This document shows positions 41,988 to 51,229 of a DNA stretch of 64,000 bases, piece by piece (within the stretch, counting starts at the first letter, position 1; each line of letters starts with the position of its first letter). The DNA comes from Brevundimonas sp. UBA4553. Its GTDB lineage: Bacteria > Pseudomonadota > Alphaproteobacteria > Caulobacterales > Caulobacteraceae. Below the pieces are notes generated by a model. The model was not told where the DNA came from, did not search any database, and was given only the letters and a program-made list of their open reading frames with translations. The stretch covers positions 209,391 through 273,390 of the forward strand of contig NZ_DGLD01000002.1 of assembly GCF_002387245.1 (NCBI RefSeq). Direction: 5' to 3'. The translations under genes were made by a program, and so were the position numbers.

Positions 41988-42576
41988 GCCCGAGACCGGC
42001 CTAGACGCCGTCCTGGCCGACATCCGCGCCTGCCGGGCCTGCCTGGGACACCTGCCCCACACGCCGCGCCCGGTGGTCATGGTCGCGCCGGAGACGCGCC
42101 TGTTGATCTGCGGCCAGGCGCCGGGGCGACGGGTGCATGAAAGCGGTCTGCCCTTCACGGACCCGTCCGGCGTTCGTCTGCGCGGCTGGATGGGCGTGGA
42201 CGAGGCGACCTTCTACGGCGATCCGCGTCTGGGCGTCGCGGCTCAGGCCTTCTGTTTTCCCGGCACGGACCCCAAGGGCGGAGACTATCCGCCCCCGCGC
42301 CGTTGCGCCGAGCTGTGGCGGCCCCGCCTGCTGGCCGAACTGCCCAAGGTCGAGCTGACCCTGCTGGTCGGCGGCTACGCCCAGGCCTGGGCCCTGGGCG
42401 ACCGCGCCCGATCCACCATGACCGAGACGGTCCGCGCCTGGCGCGATTACGCTCCCGCCATCCTGCCCCTGCCGCACCCGTCCTGGCGCAATACGGCCTG
42501 GCTGCGGAAAAATCCGTGGTTCGAGGCCGAGGTTCTGCCCTACCTTCGCCAGAGGACAGCGGAGATTCTGGCGTGA
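41971..42576 (+). CDS. Uracil-DNA glycosylase family protein
   Basis: The 201-aa protein has the UDG superfamily core: ETRLLICGQAPGRRVHESGLP (motif 1, GxAPG), SGVRLRGWMGVDEATFYGD, and LPLPHPSWRNTAWLRKNPWF (motif 2, HPS). Two Cys near the N terminus (C-RA-C) could belong to a family-4/5-like iron-sulfur site, but the other cysteines are not in clear positions. DNA repair on uracil or another damaged base is likely. Translation is coupled to the hydrolase gene by a GTGA overlap. Confidence 0.82.
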   Translation: MTISTEPETGLDAVLADIRACRACLGHLPHTPRPVVMVAPETRLLICGQAPGRRVHESGLPFTDPSGVRLRGWMGVDEATFYGDPRLGVAAQAFCFPGTDPKGGDYPPPRRCAELWRPRLLAELPKVELTLLVGGYAQAWALGDRARSTMTETVRAWRDYAPAILPLPHPSWRNTAWLRKNPWFEAEVLPYLRQRTAEILA

Positions 42577-43619
42577 GCATCGGACGAAGCGGACTGACGG
42601 CGGGCCTTCTGACGCTTTCCCTGGCCCTGTCCGCCTGCGCCACGCCGCATCTGCAGGGCCCACAGACGCCGCCGGCCGATTTCAGCGGTCCGCGCATCGA
42701 GGCTGGAACCGAAGGTCGTGGGGCCTTCGTGGTTCAGGACGGCGCCAGGCTGCCCTATCTGCGCTGGAGCCCTGAAAACGGCGAGCAACCCTGGGCCGTC
42801 ATCGTCGCCCTGCACGGCTTCAACGACCACTACGCCTCCTTCCGCCTGGCCGGCCCGTGGTGGGCGACGCGCGGCATCGAGACCTGGGCTTACGACCAGC
42901 GCGGTTTCGGCCTGTCGCCCCATCGCGGAGAGTTCGCACCCGAAAGCCTGACCAGCGCCGACCTGCGCACCATCGTCGCGCTGGTCCGCGCCGAGCGTCC
43001 GGGCGCTCTGATCGTGGTGGCGGGGGAAAGCATGGGCGGATCCTCGACCATCGCCGCCTTCGGGGGCGAGAGCCCGCCCGACGCCGACCGCGTGGTTCTG
43101 CTGGCGCCCGGTGTCTGGGGGTGGTCAAGCCAGAGCCCCTTCAATCGCGCAGGCCTCTGGGCCGCCGCCCGGCTGATGGGGGACAGGGCGGTCGAGCCGC
43201 CGGCCTTCGCCGTCCGCAATATTCGCGCTTCCGACAACACGCTGGAATTGATCCGCAACGGACGTGATCCGGTCAGCATCATCTCCACCCGGTTCGATTC
43301 CATGAATGGTCTGGTCGACCTGATGGAGGCGGCGTCGGTGCGTCTTGGCGCTGTCGAGAAGCCGACCCTGCTGCTGTACGGGGCGCACGACCAGATCGTG
43401 CGCAAGGGGCCGATGCGCCTGGCCCTGGAGCGGGCGGGCGAGCGGCCGAACCTGAAGACGGCCTACTATCCCGACGGCTGGCACATCCTGAACCGGGACT
43501 TGCAGGGCGAGGTCATCTATCGCGATGTCGAGGCCTGGTTGCGCGACGCGGCGGCGCCCCTGCCATCCGGCGCCGGACCCGTGCTGCCGGTTCTGCAGGC
43601 CGACCCTCGCGCGCGCTGA
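42573..43619 (+). CDS. Alpha/beta hydrolase lipoprotein (monoacylglycerol lipase-like)
   Basis: The 348-aa envelope hydrolase starts at GTG 42573, overlapping the previous stop. Signal peptide with lipobox LSLALSACA (LSAC). The alpha/beta hydrolase fold shows VIVALHGFNDHYASFRLAGP, the Gly-x-Ser-x-Gly elbow AGESMGGSSTIAAF, catalytic Asp in LLLYGAHDQIVRKGPM and His in YPDGWHILNRD. Serine hydrolase 4 / monoglyceride lipase-like features suggest a lipid or ester substrate in the periplasm. Confidence 0.88.
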   Translation: MSIGRSGLTAGLLTLSLALSACATPHLQGPQTPPADFSGPRIEAGTEGRGAFVVQDGARLPYLRWSPENGEQPWAVIVALHGFNDHYASFRLAGPWWATRGIETWAYDQRGFGLSPHRGEFAPESLTSADLRTIVALVRAERPGALIVVAGESMGGSSTIAAFGGESPPDADRVVLLAPGVWGWSSQSPFNRAGLWAAARLMGDRAVEPPAFAVRNIRASDNTLELIRNGRDPVSIISTRFDSMNGLVDLMEAASVRLGAVEKPTLLLYGAHDQIVRKGPMRLALERAGERPNLKTAYYPDGWHILNRDLQGEVIYRDVEAWLRDAAAPLPSGAGPVLPVLQADPRAR

Positions 43620-43726
43620 TCCGCCCAACCCCACCCTTTTCCTGACGCGAAACCGTCATGCTTGCCGTTTAGGCGGACGCGGCGTATCTCCTCGCGCAAT
43701 AAAAAATACCCCAGGAAAGGCCTGTC

Positions 43727-44824
43727 ATGGGCAAGACGCTGTTTGATTCCCCCTCTTTCGCGAACCATGAAGGCGTCCACGCCTTCCATGACGAGAAAAC
43801 GGGCCTGAAGGCCATTGTCGCGGTTCACTCGACCGCGCGCGGCCCCGCCGTCGGCGGCACCCGTATGTGGAACTACGCCTCGTCCGCCGAAGCGCTGGAA
43901 GACGTGCTGCGCCTGTCCAAGGGCATGAGCTACAAGAACGCCGTGGCGGATCTGGAAATGGGCGGCGGCAAGTCGGTCATCATCGGCGACAGCCGCACCC
44001 AGAAGTCGCCGGAACTGTTCCGCGCCTTCGGTCGCGCCCTGAACGGCCTCGGCGGAAACTACTACGCCGCCGAAGACGTCGGCGTCTCGGTCGAGGATAT
44101 CGCCGAGGCCCGCAAGGCGACCGAATACGTCCTGGGCCTGAAGGACGGCCCGGAGGCCTCGGGCGATCCCAGCCCCGTCACTGCTGAAGGCGTCTATCGT
44201 TCGACCCTGGCCGTCGCGCGCCGTCTGTGGAAGCAGGACGATCTGACCGGCCTGACCGTCGCTGTGCAAGGCGTCGGCCACGTCGGCGGCTACCTGGCTG
44301 ACAAGCTGCACAAGGCCGGCGCCAAGCTGATCATGACCGACGTCAACACCGCCGTCCTGGCCGAGGTCGCCGCCCGCACGGACGCCGAAATCGTGGCCCC
44401 TGACGCCATCTATGACGTCAAGGCCGACATCTATGCGCCTTGCGCCCTCGGCGCGACGCTGAACCTGCAGACCCTGGATCGCATCACCGCCAAGGCCGTG
44501 GTCGGCGCTGCCAACAACCAGCTGGCCACCCCCGACATCGGCCAGATCCTGTTCGAGCGCGGCGTGCTTTATGCGCCCGACTACGTCGTCAACGGCGGCG
44601 GCATCATCAACGTCGCTTCCGAAATGAACGCCCGCCAGTCGGGCGGCGCCTATGACGCCTCATGGGTCGAAGGCAAGCTGTCGCGCCTGATGGAGACCTT
44701 CGAGGAAATCCTCGAGCGTTCGGTCTCCGAGAACAAGCCGACCCACCTGATCGCCGACGCCATCGCCGAAGCCCGCATCAAGGCGGCTGGCGACCTGAAG
44801 GCCGAGCTGCTGAAGGCGGCCTAA
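43727..44824 (+). CDS. Leucine dehydrogenase-like Glu/Leu/Phe/Val dehydrogenase
   Basis: The 365-aa NAD-dependent amino-acid dehydrogenase interconverts branched-chain amino acids and keto acids. Motifs: FHDEKTGLKAIVAVHSTARG, VGGTRMWNYASSAEALEDVL, SKGMSYKNAVADLEMGGGKSV (catalytic Lys region), NYYAAEDVGVSVED and the Rossmann loop VQGVGHVGGYLADKLHKAG, with VVGAANNQLATPDIGQIL. It is close to Leu-type rather than Glu-type by length and motifs. It is separated from fliF by a repeat. Confidence 0.9.
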   Translation: MGKTLFDSPSFANHEGVHAFHDEKTGLKAIVAVHSTARGPAVGGTRMWNYASSAEALEDVLRLSKGMSYKNAVADLEMGGGKSVIIGDSRTQKSPELFRAFGRALNGLGGNYYAAEDVGVSVEDIAEARKATEYVLGLKDGPEASGDPSPVTAEGVYRSTLAVARRLWKQDDLTGLTVAVQGVGHVGGYLADKLHKAGAKLIMTDVNTAVLAEVAARTDAEIVAPDAIYDVKADIYAPCALGATLNLQTLDRITAKAVVGAANNQLATPDIGQILFERGVLYAPDYVVNGGGIINVASEMNARQSGGAYDASWVEGKLSRLMETFEEILERSVSENKPTHLIADAIAEARIKAAGDLKAELLKAA

Positions 44825-44835
44825 GGCGAAAGAGG

Positions 44836-45015
44836 GCCCTTCTCCCCTTGCGGGAGAAGGTGGGCGCCGCAGGCGCTCGGATGAGGGGTGTGGGCGCTGC
44901 CGTTTCCGGCGGGGCCGCACCCCTTTTTCGTGCTTCGCCGTCGGCGGTCGCGCCATCATCCCCTCATCCGTCTCGCCGCGCGAGCCGCCTTCACCCGCAG
45001 GGGGAGAAGGCAGGG
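44836..45015. repeat. Intergenic palindromic repeat, type B
   Basis: This clear copy starts with CCCTTCTCCCCTTGCGGGAG then AAGG, continues with CGGATGAGGGGTG, and ends with ATCCCCTCATCCG ... CACCCGCAGGGGGAGAAGG, so the ends and the GATGAGGGG/CCCCTCATC core are inverted copies. It lies just downstream of the leucine-dehydrogenase-like gene and, folded in RNA, would form a long hairpin. The fliF control region begins right after it. The whole 296-bp gap (44825-45120) holds only this and the fliF promoter. Confidence 0.75.
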
Positions 45016-45041
45016 GAGATTCCCCCAATCTTTAACGCCTC

Positions 45042-45057
45042 TTAACGCGGCGTTTAC
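45042..45057 (+). promoter_or_regulatory. Candidate CtrA box in the fliF promoter
   Basis: TTAA-N7-TTTAC (TTAACGCGGCGTTTAC) matches the CtrA consensus with one mismatch and exact spacing; another TTAAC lies 6 bp upstream. The box is 63 bp before the fliF GTG. In Caulobacter the fliF operon is CtrA-activated early in the flagellar cascade, so this is the expected location. Confidence 0.55.
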
Positions 45058-45120
45058 CATCCACGCGGCACTTTCTGCCTAGCGGGGCCAGTTCGACCCG
45101 CCAGTGGATGGGCGGGACGC

Positions 45121-46758
45121 GTGGGCGGCTTCACGGCGGCGTTGCAGAAGTTTGGGATCGGTCGTCTGGCCGCGGTGCTCGGCGTCGCCGCCGGCGTGGC
45201 CGCCGTGCTGGTCGCCGTCATGCTGCGAGTGGGTCAGGCCCCCGACGCTCTGCTCTATTCCAACCTTGATCTGCGTGAAGCCTCCGAGATCAGCGCCGCC
45301 CTGGATCAGGCGGGCATCAAGTATTCCTCCAAGGGCGACGGCTCGACCATCTTCGTCAGCCGCGACGAAGTCGGCACGGCGCGCCTGATGCTGGCGGGCA
45401 AGGGGCTCGTGACCTCGGGCAGCGTCGGCTACGAGATCTTCGACAACCAGTCGGTGCTGGGCCAGACCGAGTTCCAGCAGAACCTGAACGAGCAGCGCGC
45501 CCTGCAGGGCGAACTGTCGCGCACCATCATGTCGATGCGCGGCATCACCTCGGCCCGCGTCCACATCACCATGCCGCGCCGCGAAATGTTCCAGGCCGCC
45601 GCCACAGACCCCACCGCCGCCGTGGTCGTGGGCGTGGGCGGTCGCGACCTCAGCGCCGATCAGGTCCGCGCGATCCGCAACGTCGTCGCCTCCTCGGTGC
45701 CGAACCTGAAGCCGGACAAGGTCACGGTCACCGACCAGTCCAACCGCACCCTGGCCGCCGGCTCGGAAGACACCGGCTTCACCTCGGCCAACGCTGAGGC
45801 CGCCAAGGCGACGACCGAAGCCCAGCTTCAGACTCGCATCCAGGACATCGTCGAGGGCGTTGTCGGCGCGGGCGCGGCGCGGGTTCAGGTCACCGCCGAC
45901 ATCGACCACAGCCGCTCGACCACCCAGGAGCAGAGGTTCGACCCCGACGGCCAGGTCGTCCGCTCGACCTCGACCAACGGTTCGCAGTCTCAGGACACGA
46001 CGGGCCAGGCCGACGGCGGCGTGACCGCCACCAACAACATCCCCGGCGGTCAGGCGCCGAACACGACCCCGGTCGGCTCGACCAACTCGGAAAACACCGA
46101 GACGACCAACTACGAGATCTCCAACACGACCACCACGACGGTGAAGGAGCCGGGCGAGGTCAAGAAGCTGTCGGTCTCGGTCGCCGTCGACGGCAAGTAC
46201 ACTCCGGCTGCTGACGGCAAGGGCGAGCCCACCTACGCTCCGCGCACCGCCGAGGAAGTCCAGCAGATCAAGACCCTGGTGGCCGCCGCCGTCGGTATCG
46301 ATGAGACGCGTGGCGACAAGATCGAGGTGATCAACGTCCGCTTCAACCGTGAGCCCTCGGCCGCGCCGGGCGCGGATGAAGGCTCGTCGATGTTCAACTT
46401 CGACAAGAACGACATCATGCGCGGGGTCGAGCTGCTGGTGCTCCTGATCACCGGCCTGCTGCTGATCTTCTTCGTCGTGCGGCCCTTGTTGAAGACGGCT
46501 TCGGGCGGTGGGGGCGTGCCCGCTCTGGCCGGCGCCAACGGCACGCCGGTCACGCCGCTGGACACGCAACTGGTCGGCGGCGTCCTGCCCGGCGCGCCGC
46601 AGATGCTGGCTGGCCCCAGCGAGATGGACCAGCGCCTCGACATCGCGCGCATCGAGGGACAGGTGAAGGCGTCGTCGATCAAGAAGGTCGCCGACTTCGT
46701 CGACACCCATCCGGAGGAATCCACCGCGATCCTCCGCTCCTGGGTGCATGAAAGCTAA
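45121..46758 (+). CDS. fliF: Flagellar MS-ring protein FliF
   Basis: FliF forms the MS ring, the first membrane scaffold of the flagellar basal body. The 545-aa product has membrane helices at about 17-35 and 438-457. The ring-building region includes YSNLDLREASEISAALDQAG, SVGYEIFDNQSVLGQTEFQQ, NEQRALQGELSRTIMSM and ARVHITMPRREMF, all FliF hallmarks. A low-complexity Thr/Gly/Asn-rich stretch (about 275-345) matches the variable loop. The C terminus is the FliG-binding region. GTG 45121 is the only suitable start; the next ATG is out of frame. It heads the operon and is coupled to fliG by a TAATG overlap. Confidence 0.95.
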   Translation: MGGFTAALQKFGIGRLAAVLGVAAGVAAVLVAVMLRVGQAPDALLYSNLDLREASEISAALDQAGIKYSSKGDGSTIFVSRDEVGTARLMLAGKGLVTSGSVGYEIFDNQSVLGQTEFQQNLNEQRALQGELSRTIMSMRGITSARVHITMPRREMFQAAATDPTAAVVVGVGGRDLSADQVRAIRNVVASSVPNLKPDKVTVTDQSNRTLAAGSEDTGFTSANAEAAKATTEAQLQTRIQDIVEGVVGAGAARVQVTADIDHSRSTTQEQRFDPDGQVVRSTSTNGSQSQDTTGQADGGVTATNNIPGGQAPNTTPVGSTNSENTETTNYEISNTTTTTVKEPGEVKKLSVSVAVDGKYTPAADGKGEPTYAPRTAEEVQQIKTLVAAAVGIDETRGDKIEVINVRFNREPSAAPGADEGSSMFNFDKNDIMRGVELLVLLITGLLLIFFVVRPLLKTASGGGGVPALAGANGTPVTPLDTQLVGGVLPGAPQMLAGPSEMDQRLDIARIEGQVKASSIKKVADFVDTHPEESTAILRSWVHES

Positions 46759-47792
46759 TGACCCGTCTGGTGAGCAAGAAGGGGCCGGTCGACGACATCC
46801 GCAAGCTGACGGGGCCTGAGCGCGCGGCCGTCGTCCTGCTGTCGCTGGGCGAAGAGCACACCATCCTGTGGCAGCAGCTCGACGAGGAGGAGATCAAGGA
46901 GGTCTCCCAGGCCATGGCCGGTCTCGGCACCGTGGCGGCCTCGGTGGTCGAGGAAGTTTTGGTCGAGTTTGTTTCGGGCATCGGCGGCGCGGGCGCCCTG
47001 ATGGGCAGCTACGAGCAGACCCAGCGCCTGCTGGCCTCCTTCATGCCGGGCGATCGCGTCGACGCCCTGATGGAGGAAATCCGCGGCCCTGCCGGCCGGA
47101 CCATGTGGGACAAGCTCGGCAATGTGAACGAGGCCGTCCTCGCCAACTATCTGAAGAACGAATATCCGCAGACGGTGGCCGTGGTCCTGTCCAAGGTGAA
47201 GCCGGACCACGCCTCGCGCGTGCTGACGGCCCTGCCTGAGGATTTCGCCCTGGAGTGCGTCCAGCGCATGCTGCGCATGGAGCCGGTGCAGCGCGACATC
47301 CTCGACAAGATCGAGCAGACCCTGCGCACCGAGTTCATGTCCAACCTGGCGCGCACGTCCAAACGCGACAGCCATGAACTGATGGCCGACATCTTCAACA
47401 GCTTCGACCGCCAGACAGAGGCCCGGTTCATCGGCGCCCTGGAGGAACGCAGCCGCGATTCCGCCGAGCGAATCCGCTCGCTGATGTTCGTCTTCGAGGA
47501 TCTGTTCAAGCTGGACCCCGGCGGCGTGCAGACCCTGCTGCGCGCGGTCGAGAAGGACCAGCTGGGTCTGGCTCTGAAAGGCGCCTCGGACTCCCTGCGC
47601 GAAATGTTCTTCTCCAACATGTCCGAGCGCGCCTCGAAGATCATGCGCGAGGACATGGAGTCGATGGGGCCGGTGCGCCTCAAGGACGTCGACGCCGCCC
47701 AGATGACCATGGTCCAGGTGGCCAAGGATCTGGCCGCGCGCGGCGACATCATGCTGGCCGGCCAGAGCGGCGACGACGAGTTGATCTACTGA
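46758..47792 (+). CDS. fliG: Flagellar motor switch protein FliG
   Basis: FliG is the C-ring rotor protein bound to FliF that interacts with the stator. The 344-aa product has the N-terminal domain (VDDIRKLTGPERAAVVLLSL), ARM_M with LNVNEAVLANYLKNEYPQTV-type segment (GNVNEAVLANYLKNEYPQTV), and the C-terminal torque helix region SLREMFFSNMSERASKIMRE with EDMESMGPVRLKDVDAAQMT. It overlaps fliF by one base and is followed by flbE one base later. Confidence 0.96.
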   Translation: MTRLVSKKGPVDDIRKLTGPERAAVVLLSLGEEHTILWQQLDEEEIKEVSQAMAGLGTVAASVVEEVLVEFVSGIGGAGALMGSYEQTQRLLASFMPGDRVDALMEEIRGPAGRTMWDKLGNVNEAVLANYLKNEYPQTVAVVLSKVKPDHASRVLTALPEDFALECVQRMLRMEPVQRDILDKIEQTLRTEFMSNLARTSKRDSHELMADIFNSFDRQTEARFIGALEERSRDSAERIRSLMFVFEDLFKLDPGGVQTLLRAVEKDQLGLALKGASDSLREMFFSNMSERASKIMREDMESMGPVRLKDVDAAQMTMVQVAKDLAARGDIMLAGQSGDDELIY

Positions 47793-47793
47793 C

Positions 47794-48450
47794 ATGACCG
47801 GCATCCCCTCCACCGCGCGTCCCTTCATCTTCGACACCGAGTTCGACGCTCAGGGCGACGTGGTGCGCCCCTCGGCCTGGCAGCCGGTCAAGCGGTCCTT
47901 CGCCCCCGCCGAGGTCGACGCCCTGGTCGCCCAGGCGCGCCTCGAGGCCCGCCAGCAGGCCCTGGCCGAGGTCGAGGCCCTGCGCGCCGACGCCCTGTCG
48001 ACCCTGGCCCAGACGGTGGCCCACGCCGCCGGCGCCCTGAGCACGGTCGCCGAGGCCCACCGCCACCAGTCCGCCGAGCTGTCGGTCGCCGCCGCCCGAG
48101 TCCTGGCCTCCGCCGCCTTCGACCGTTTCCCGCGCCGCCCGCTGGAGGCCGCCATCGAGCAGTTGGGGCAGGAGATCGACGCCTCGCCTCGTCTGCTGGT
48201 TCGCGCCTCGGGTCTGGACACCGAGACGCGCGCCCATGTCGAGGCCCTGTGCGCCGACGCCGGCTTCACCGGCCTGATCGCCTTCCGCGAGGATGCGGGC
48301 GCCCCTGTCGCCGCCTTCGCCCTGGAATGGGCCGACGGTCGCGCCGAGTTCGATCCCGAGGGCGTCGCCGCCCGCGTTTCCGCCGCCCTTGAAGCCGCCC
48401 TCGCGGCTGAGGCCGGCCATGCTGAATCTCTCGACAGGAGCGCCTTCTGA
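47794..48450 (+). CDS. flbE: Flagellar export/assembly protein FlbE (FliH-like)
   Basis: The 218-aa protein occupies the position of flbE in the Caulobacter fliF operon; FlbE is FliH-like and needed for flagellar assembly. The N terminus has PFIFDTEFD; the middle is a long Ala/Glu/Arg coiled coil (VDALVAQARLEARQQALAEV) and the C-terminal domain includes FALEWADGRAEFDPEGVAAR, as in FliH. Sequence conservation in this family is low, so the call rests on context and form. It is one base from fliG and overlaps fliN by one base. Confidence 0.85.
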   Translation: MTGIPSTARPFIFDTEFDAQGDVVRPSAWQPVKRSFAPAEVDALVAQARLEARQQALAEVEALRADALSTLAQTVAHAAGALSTVAEAHRHQSAELSVAAARVLASAAFDRFPRRPLEAAIEQLGQEIDASPRLLVRASGLDTETRAHVEALCADAGFTGLIAFREDAGAPVAAFALEWADGRAEFDPEGVAARVSAALEAALAAEAGHAESLDRSAF

Positions 48451-48782
48451 TGGCCACCGATGATCTCGCCCTGGAAGAATTCGGCGACTCCACCGCTCTG
48501 AACTTGGCGGACGAAGGCGGCGACAAGTCCGCCGCCGATCTGGCCACCGTCTTCGACGTCCCGGTCAACATCTCGGCCGTTCTGGGCAAGGCCCACATGT
48601 CGGTCGCCCAACTGCTGAAGCTGAACCGCGGCTCGGTGCTGGAGCTGGACCGCAAGGTCGGCGAGGCCATCGACATTTTCGTCAACAACCGTCTGGTCGC
48701 CCGCGGGGAGGTCGTCGTCGTCGAGGATCGCCTGGGCGTGACCATGACGGAAATCATCAAGACCGAGGACTCGGGCGCCTAA
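48450..48782 (+). CDS. fliN: Flagellar motor switch protein FliN
   Basis: The 110-aa C-ring protein with a SpoA fold shows LATVFDVPVNISAVLGKAHM, LLKLNRGSVLELDRKVGEAI and the end motif DIFVNNRLVARGEVVVVEDR followed by GVTMTEII. This is the characteristic FliN C terminus. It overlaps flbE (TGATG). Together with FliM (not in this window) it makes most of the C ring. Confidence 0.95.
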   Translation: MATDDLALEEFGDSTALNLADEGGDKSAADLATVFDVPVNISAVLGKAHMSVAQLLKLNRGSVLELDRKVGEAIDIFVNNRLVARGEVVVVEDRLGVTMTEIIKTEDSGA

Positions 48783-48859
48783 GCAATGCCGCGCAGGCAT
48801 TGCGCAGCAAAGTGACGGCACGCCCGGTTTTCGCAGTAGAGATCTAGAGGAGAAGACCC

Positions 48860-50272
<1,413 letters not shown>

Positions 50273-50276
50273 GCCC

Positions 50277-51182
50277 ATGCGCGCCGACCGCCGGACCGTT
50301 CTGCTGGGCGCAGCGGCTCTGACGCTGGCGGCTTGCTCGCGCGACGTGAAGTCGGCCGAGGCGGATCTGCACGCCGATATCGAGGACGCGGGAGCCCTGG
50401 ATCTGGACCTGTCGGATCTGGAAGCCCGCCACGGCGGACGTCTGGGTCTGGCCATCGCCTCGGGCGCGATCAACGCCGCCTGGCGCGGCGACGAACGTTT
50501 CGTCTATTGCTCGACCTTCAAGATGTATCTGGCCGCCGCCACCTTGTTGCGGGTCCAGGCGGGGCAGGAGCGGCTGGACCGCGCCATCCCGATCACCCCC
50601 GCCGACATGATCAGCCACGCCCCGACCACGGAAAAGGCCGTGGGCTCGACCCTGACCGTCGAGCAGTTGATGCAGGCCACGGTCGAACTGAGCGACAACC
50701 CCGCCGCCAACATCCTGATCCGCGAGATGGGCGGGCTGGACGCTATGCGCGCCTTCTATCGGGGCATTGGCGACGACAGCACCCGCGTCGATCGTCTCGA
50801 GCCCGAAATGAACCGTCTCGACGGCGACAAGGACACCATCACCCCGATCCAGTCGGTGCAGAACATCAGCCGCCTGCTGGTCTCGCCCGAGACCCCGCTG
50901 AATGCGGCCTCCAAGGCCCTGCTGATGCGCTGGATGACCAATACGCCTACGGGTCAGGGCCGCATCAAGGCCGGCGTCCCCGCTGGCTGGACCGTGGCGC
51001 ACAAGACCGGCACCGGCGGTTATGGCCCGACCAATGATATCGGCCTGATCCAGCCCCCCGAGGGCGCGCCCATCGTCATCGCCGTCTATTTCCACGCCAC
51101 GCGGGATTCGACGGACGAGCAACGCGAAGCCGTCATCGCCGACGCCACCCGTCTGGCGCTGAAAGCCCTCGGCCATGGCTGA
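50277..51182 (+). CDS. Class A beta-lactamase, probable Tat-exported lipoprotein
   Basis: The 301-aa serine beta-lactamase (penicillinase-type hydrolase) sits in the flagellar operon between flbD and flhA. All class A motifs are present: STFK (Ser79, Lys82), SDN (139-141), Glu175 in RLEPEMN (omega loop), and KTG (243-245) in HKTGTGG. A Cys directly precedes the nucleophile Ser (CSTFK), but the KTGTG region has Gly where disulfide-linked carbapenemases have Cys, so that bond is not expected. The N terminus has a twin-arginine-like RRTVLLGAAALTLAAC with lipobox LAAC (Cys20), suggesting Tat export and lipid anchoring. ATG 50277 is 4 bp after flbD. The substrate range cannot be predicted reliably. 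Confidence 0.93.
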   Translation: MRADRRTVLLGAAALTLAACSRDVKSAEADLHADIEDAGALDLDLSDLEARHGGRLGLAIASGAINAAWRGDERFVYCSTFKMYLAAATLLRVQAGQERLDRAIPITPADMISHAPTTEKAVGSTLTVEQLMQATVELSDNPAANILIREMGGLDAMRAFYRGIGDDSTRVDRLEPEMNRLDGDKDTITPIQSVQNISRLLVSPETPLNAASKALLMRWMTNTPTGQGRIKAGVPAGWTVAHKTGTGGYGPTNDIGLIQPPEGAPIVIAVYFHATRDSTDEQREAVIADATRLALKALGHG

Positions 51183-51229
51183 GACCGCGCGAATCCTGTC
51201 ATCAGGCGGGATGCACTTCGTTCGCCGCC

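Noticed and set aside
45031..45046. A second CtrA box (TTTA-N7-TTAAC) just upstream of the main fliF box
   Set aside because: It shares bases with the reported box and has a weaker first half, so I did not list it separately.
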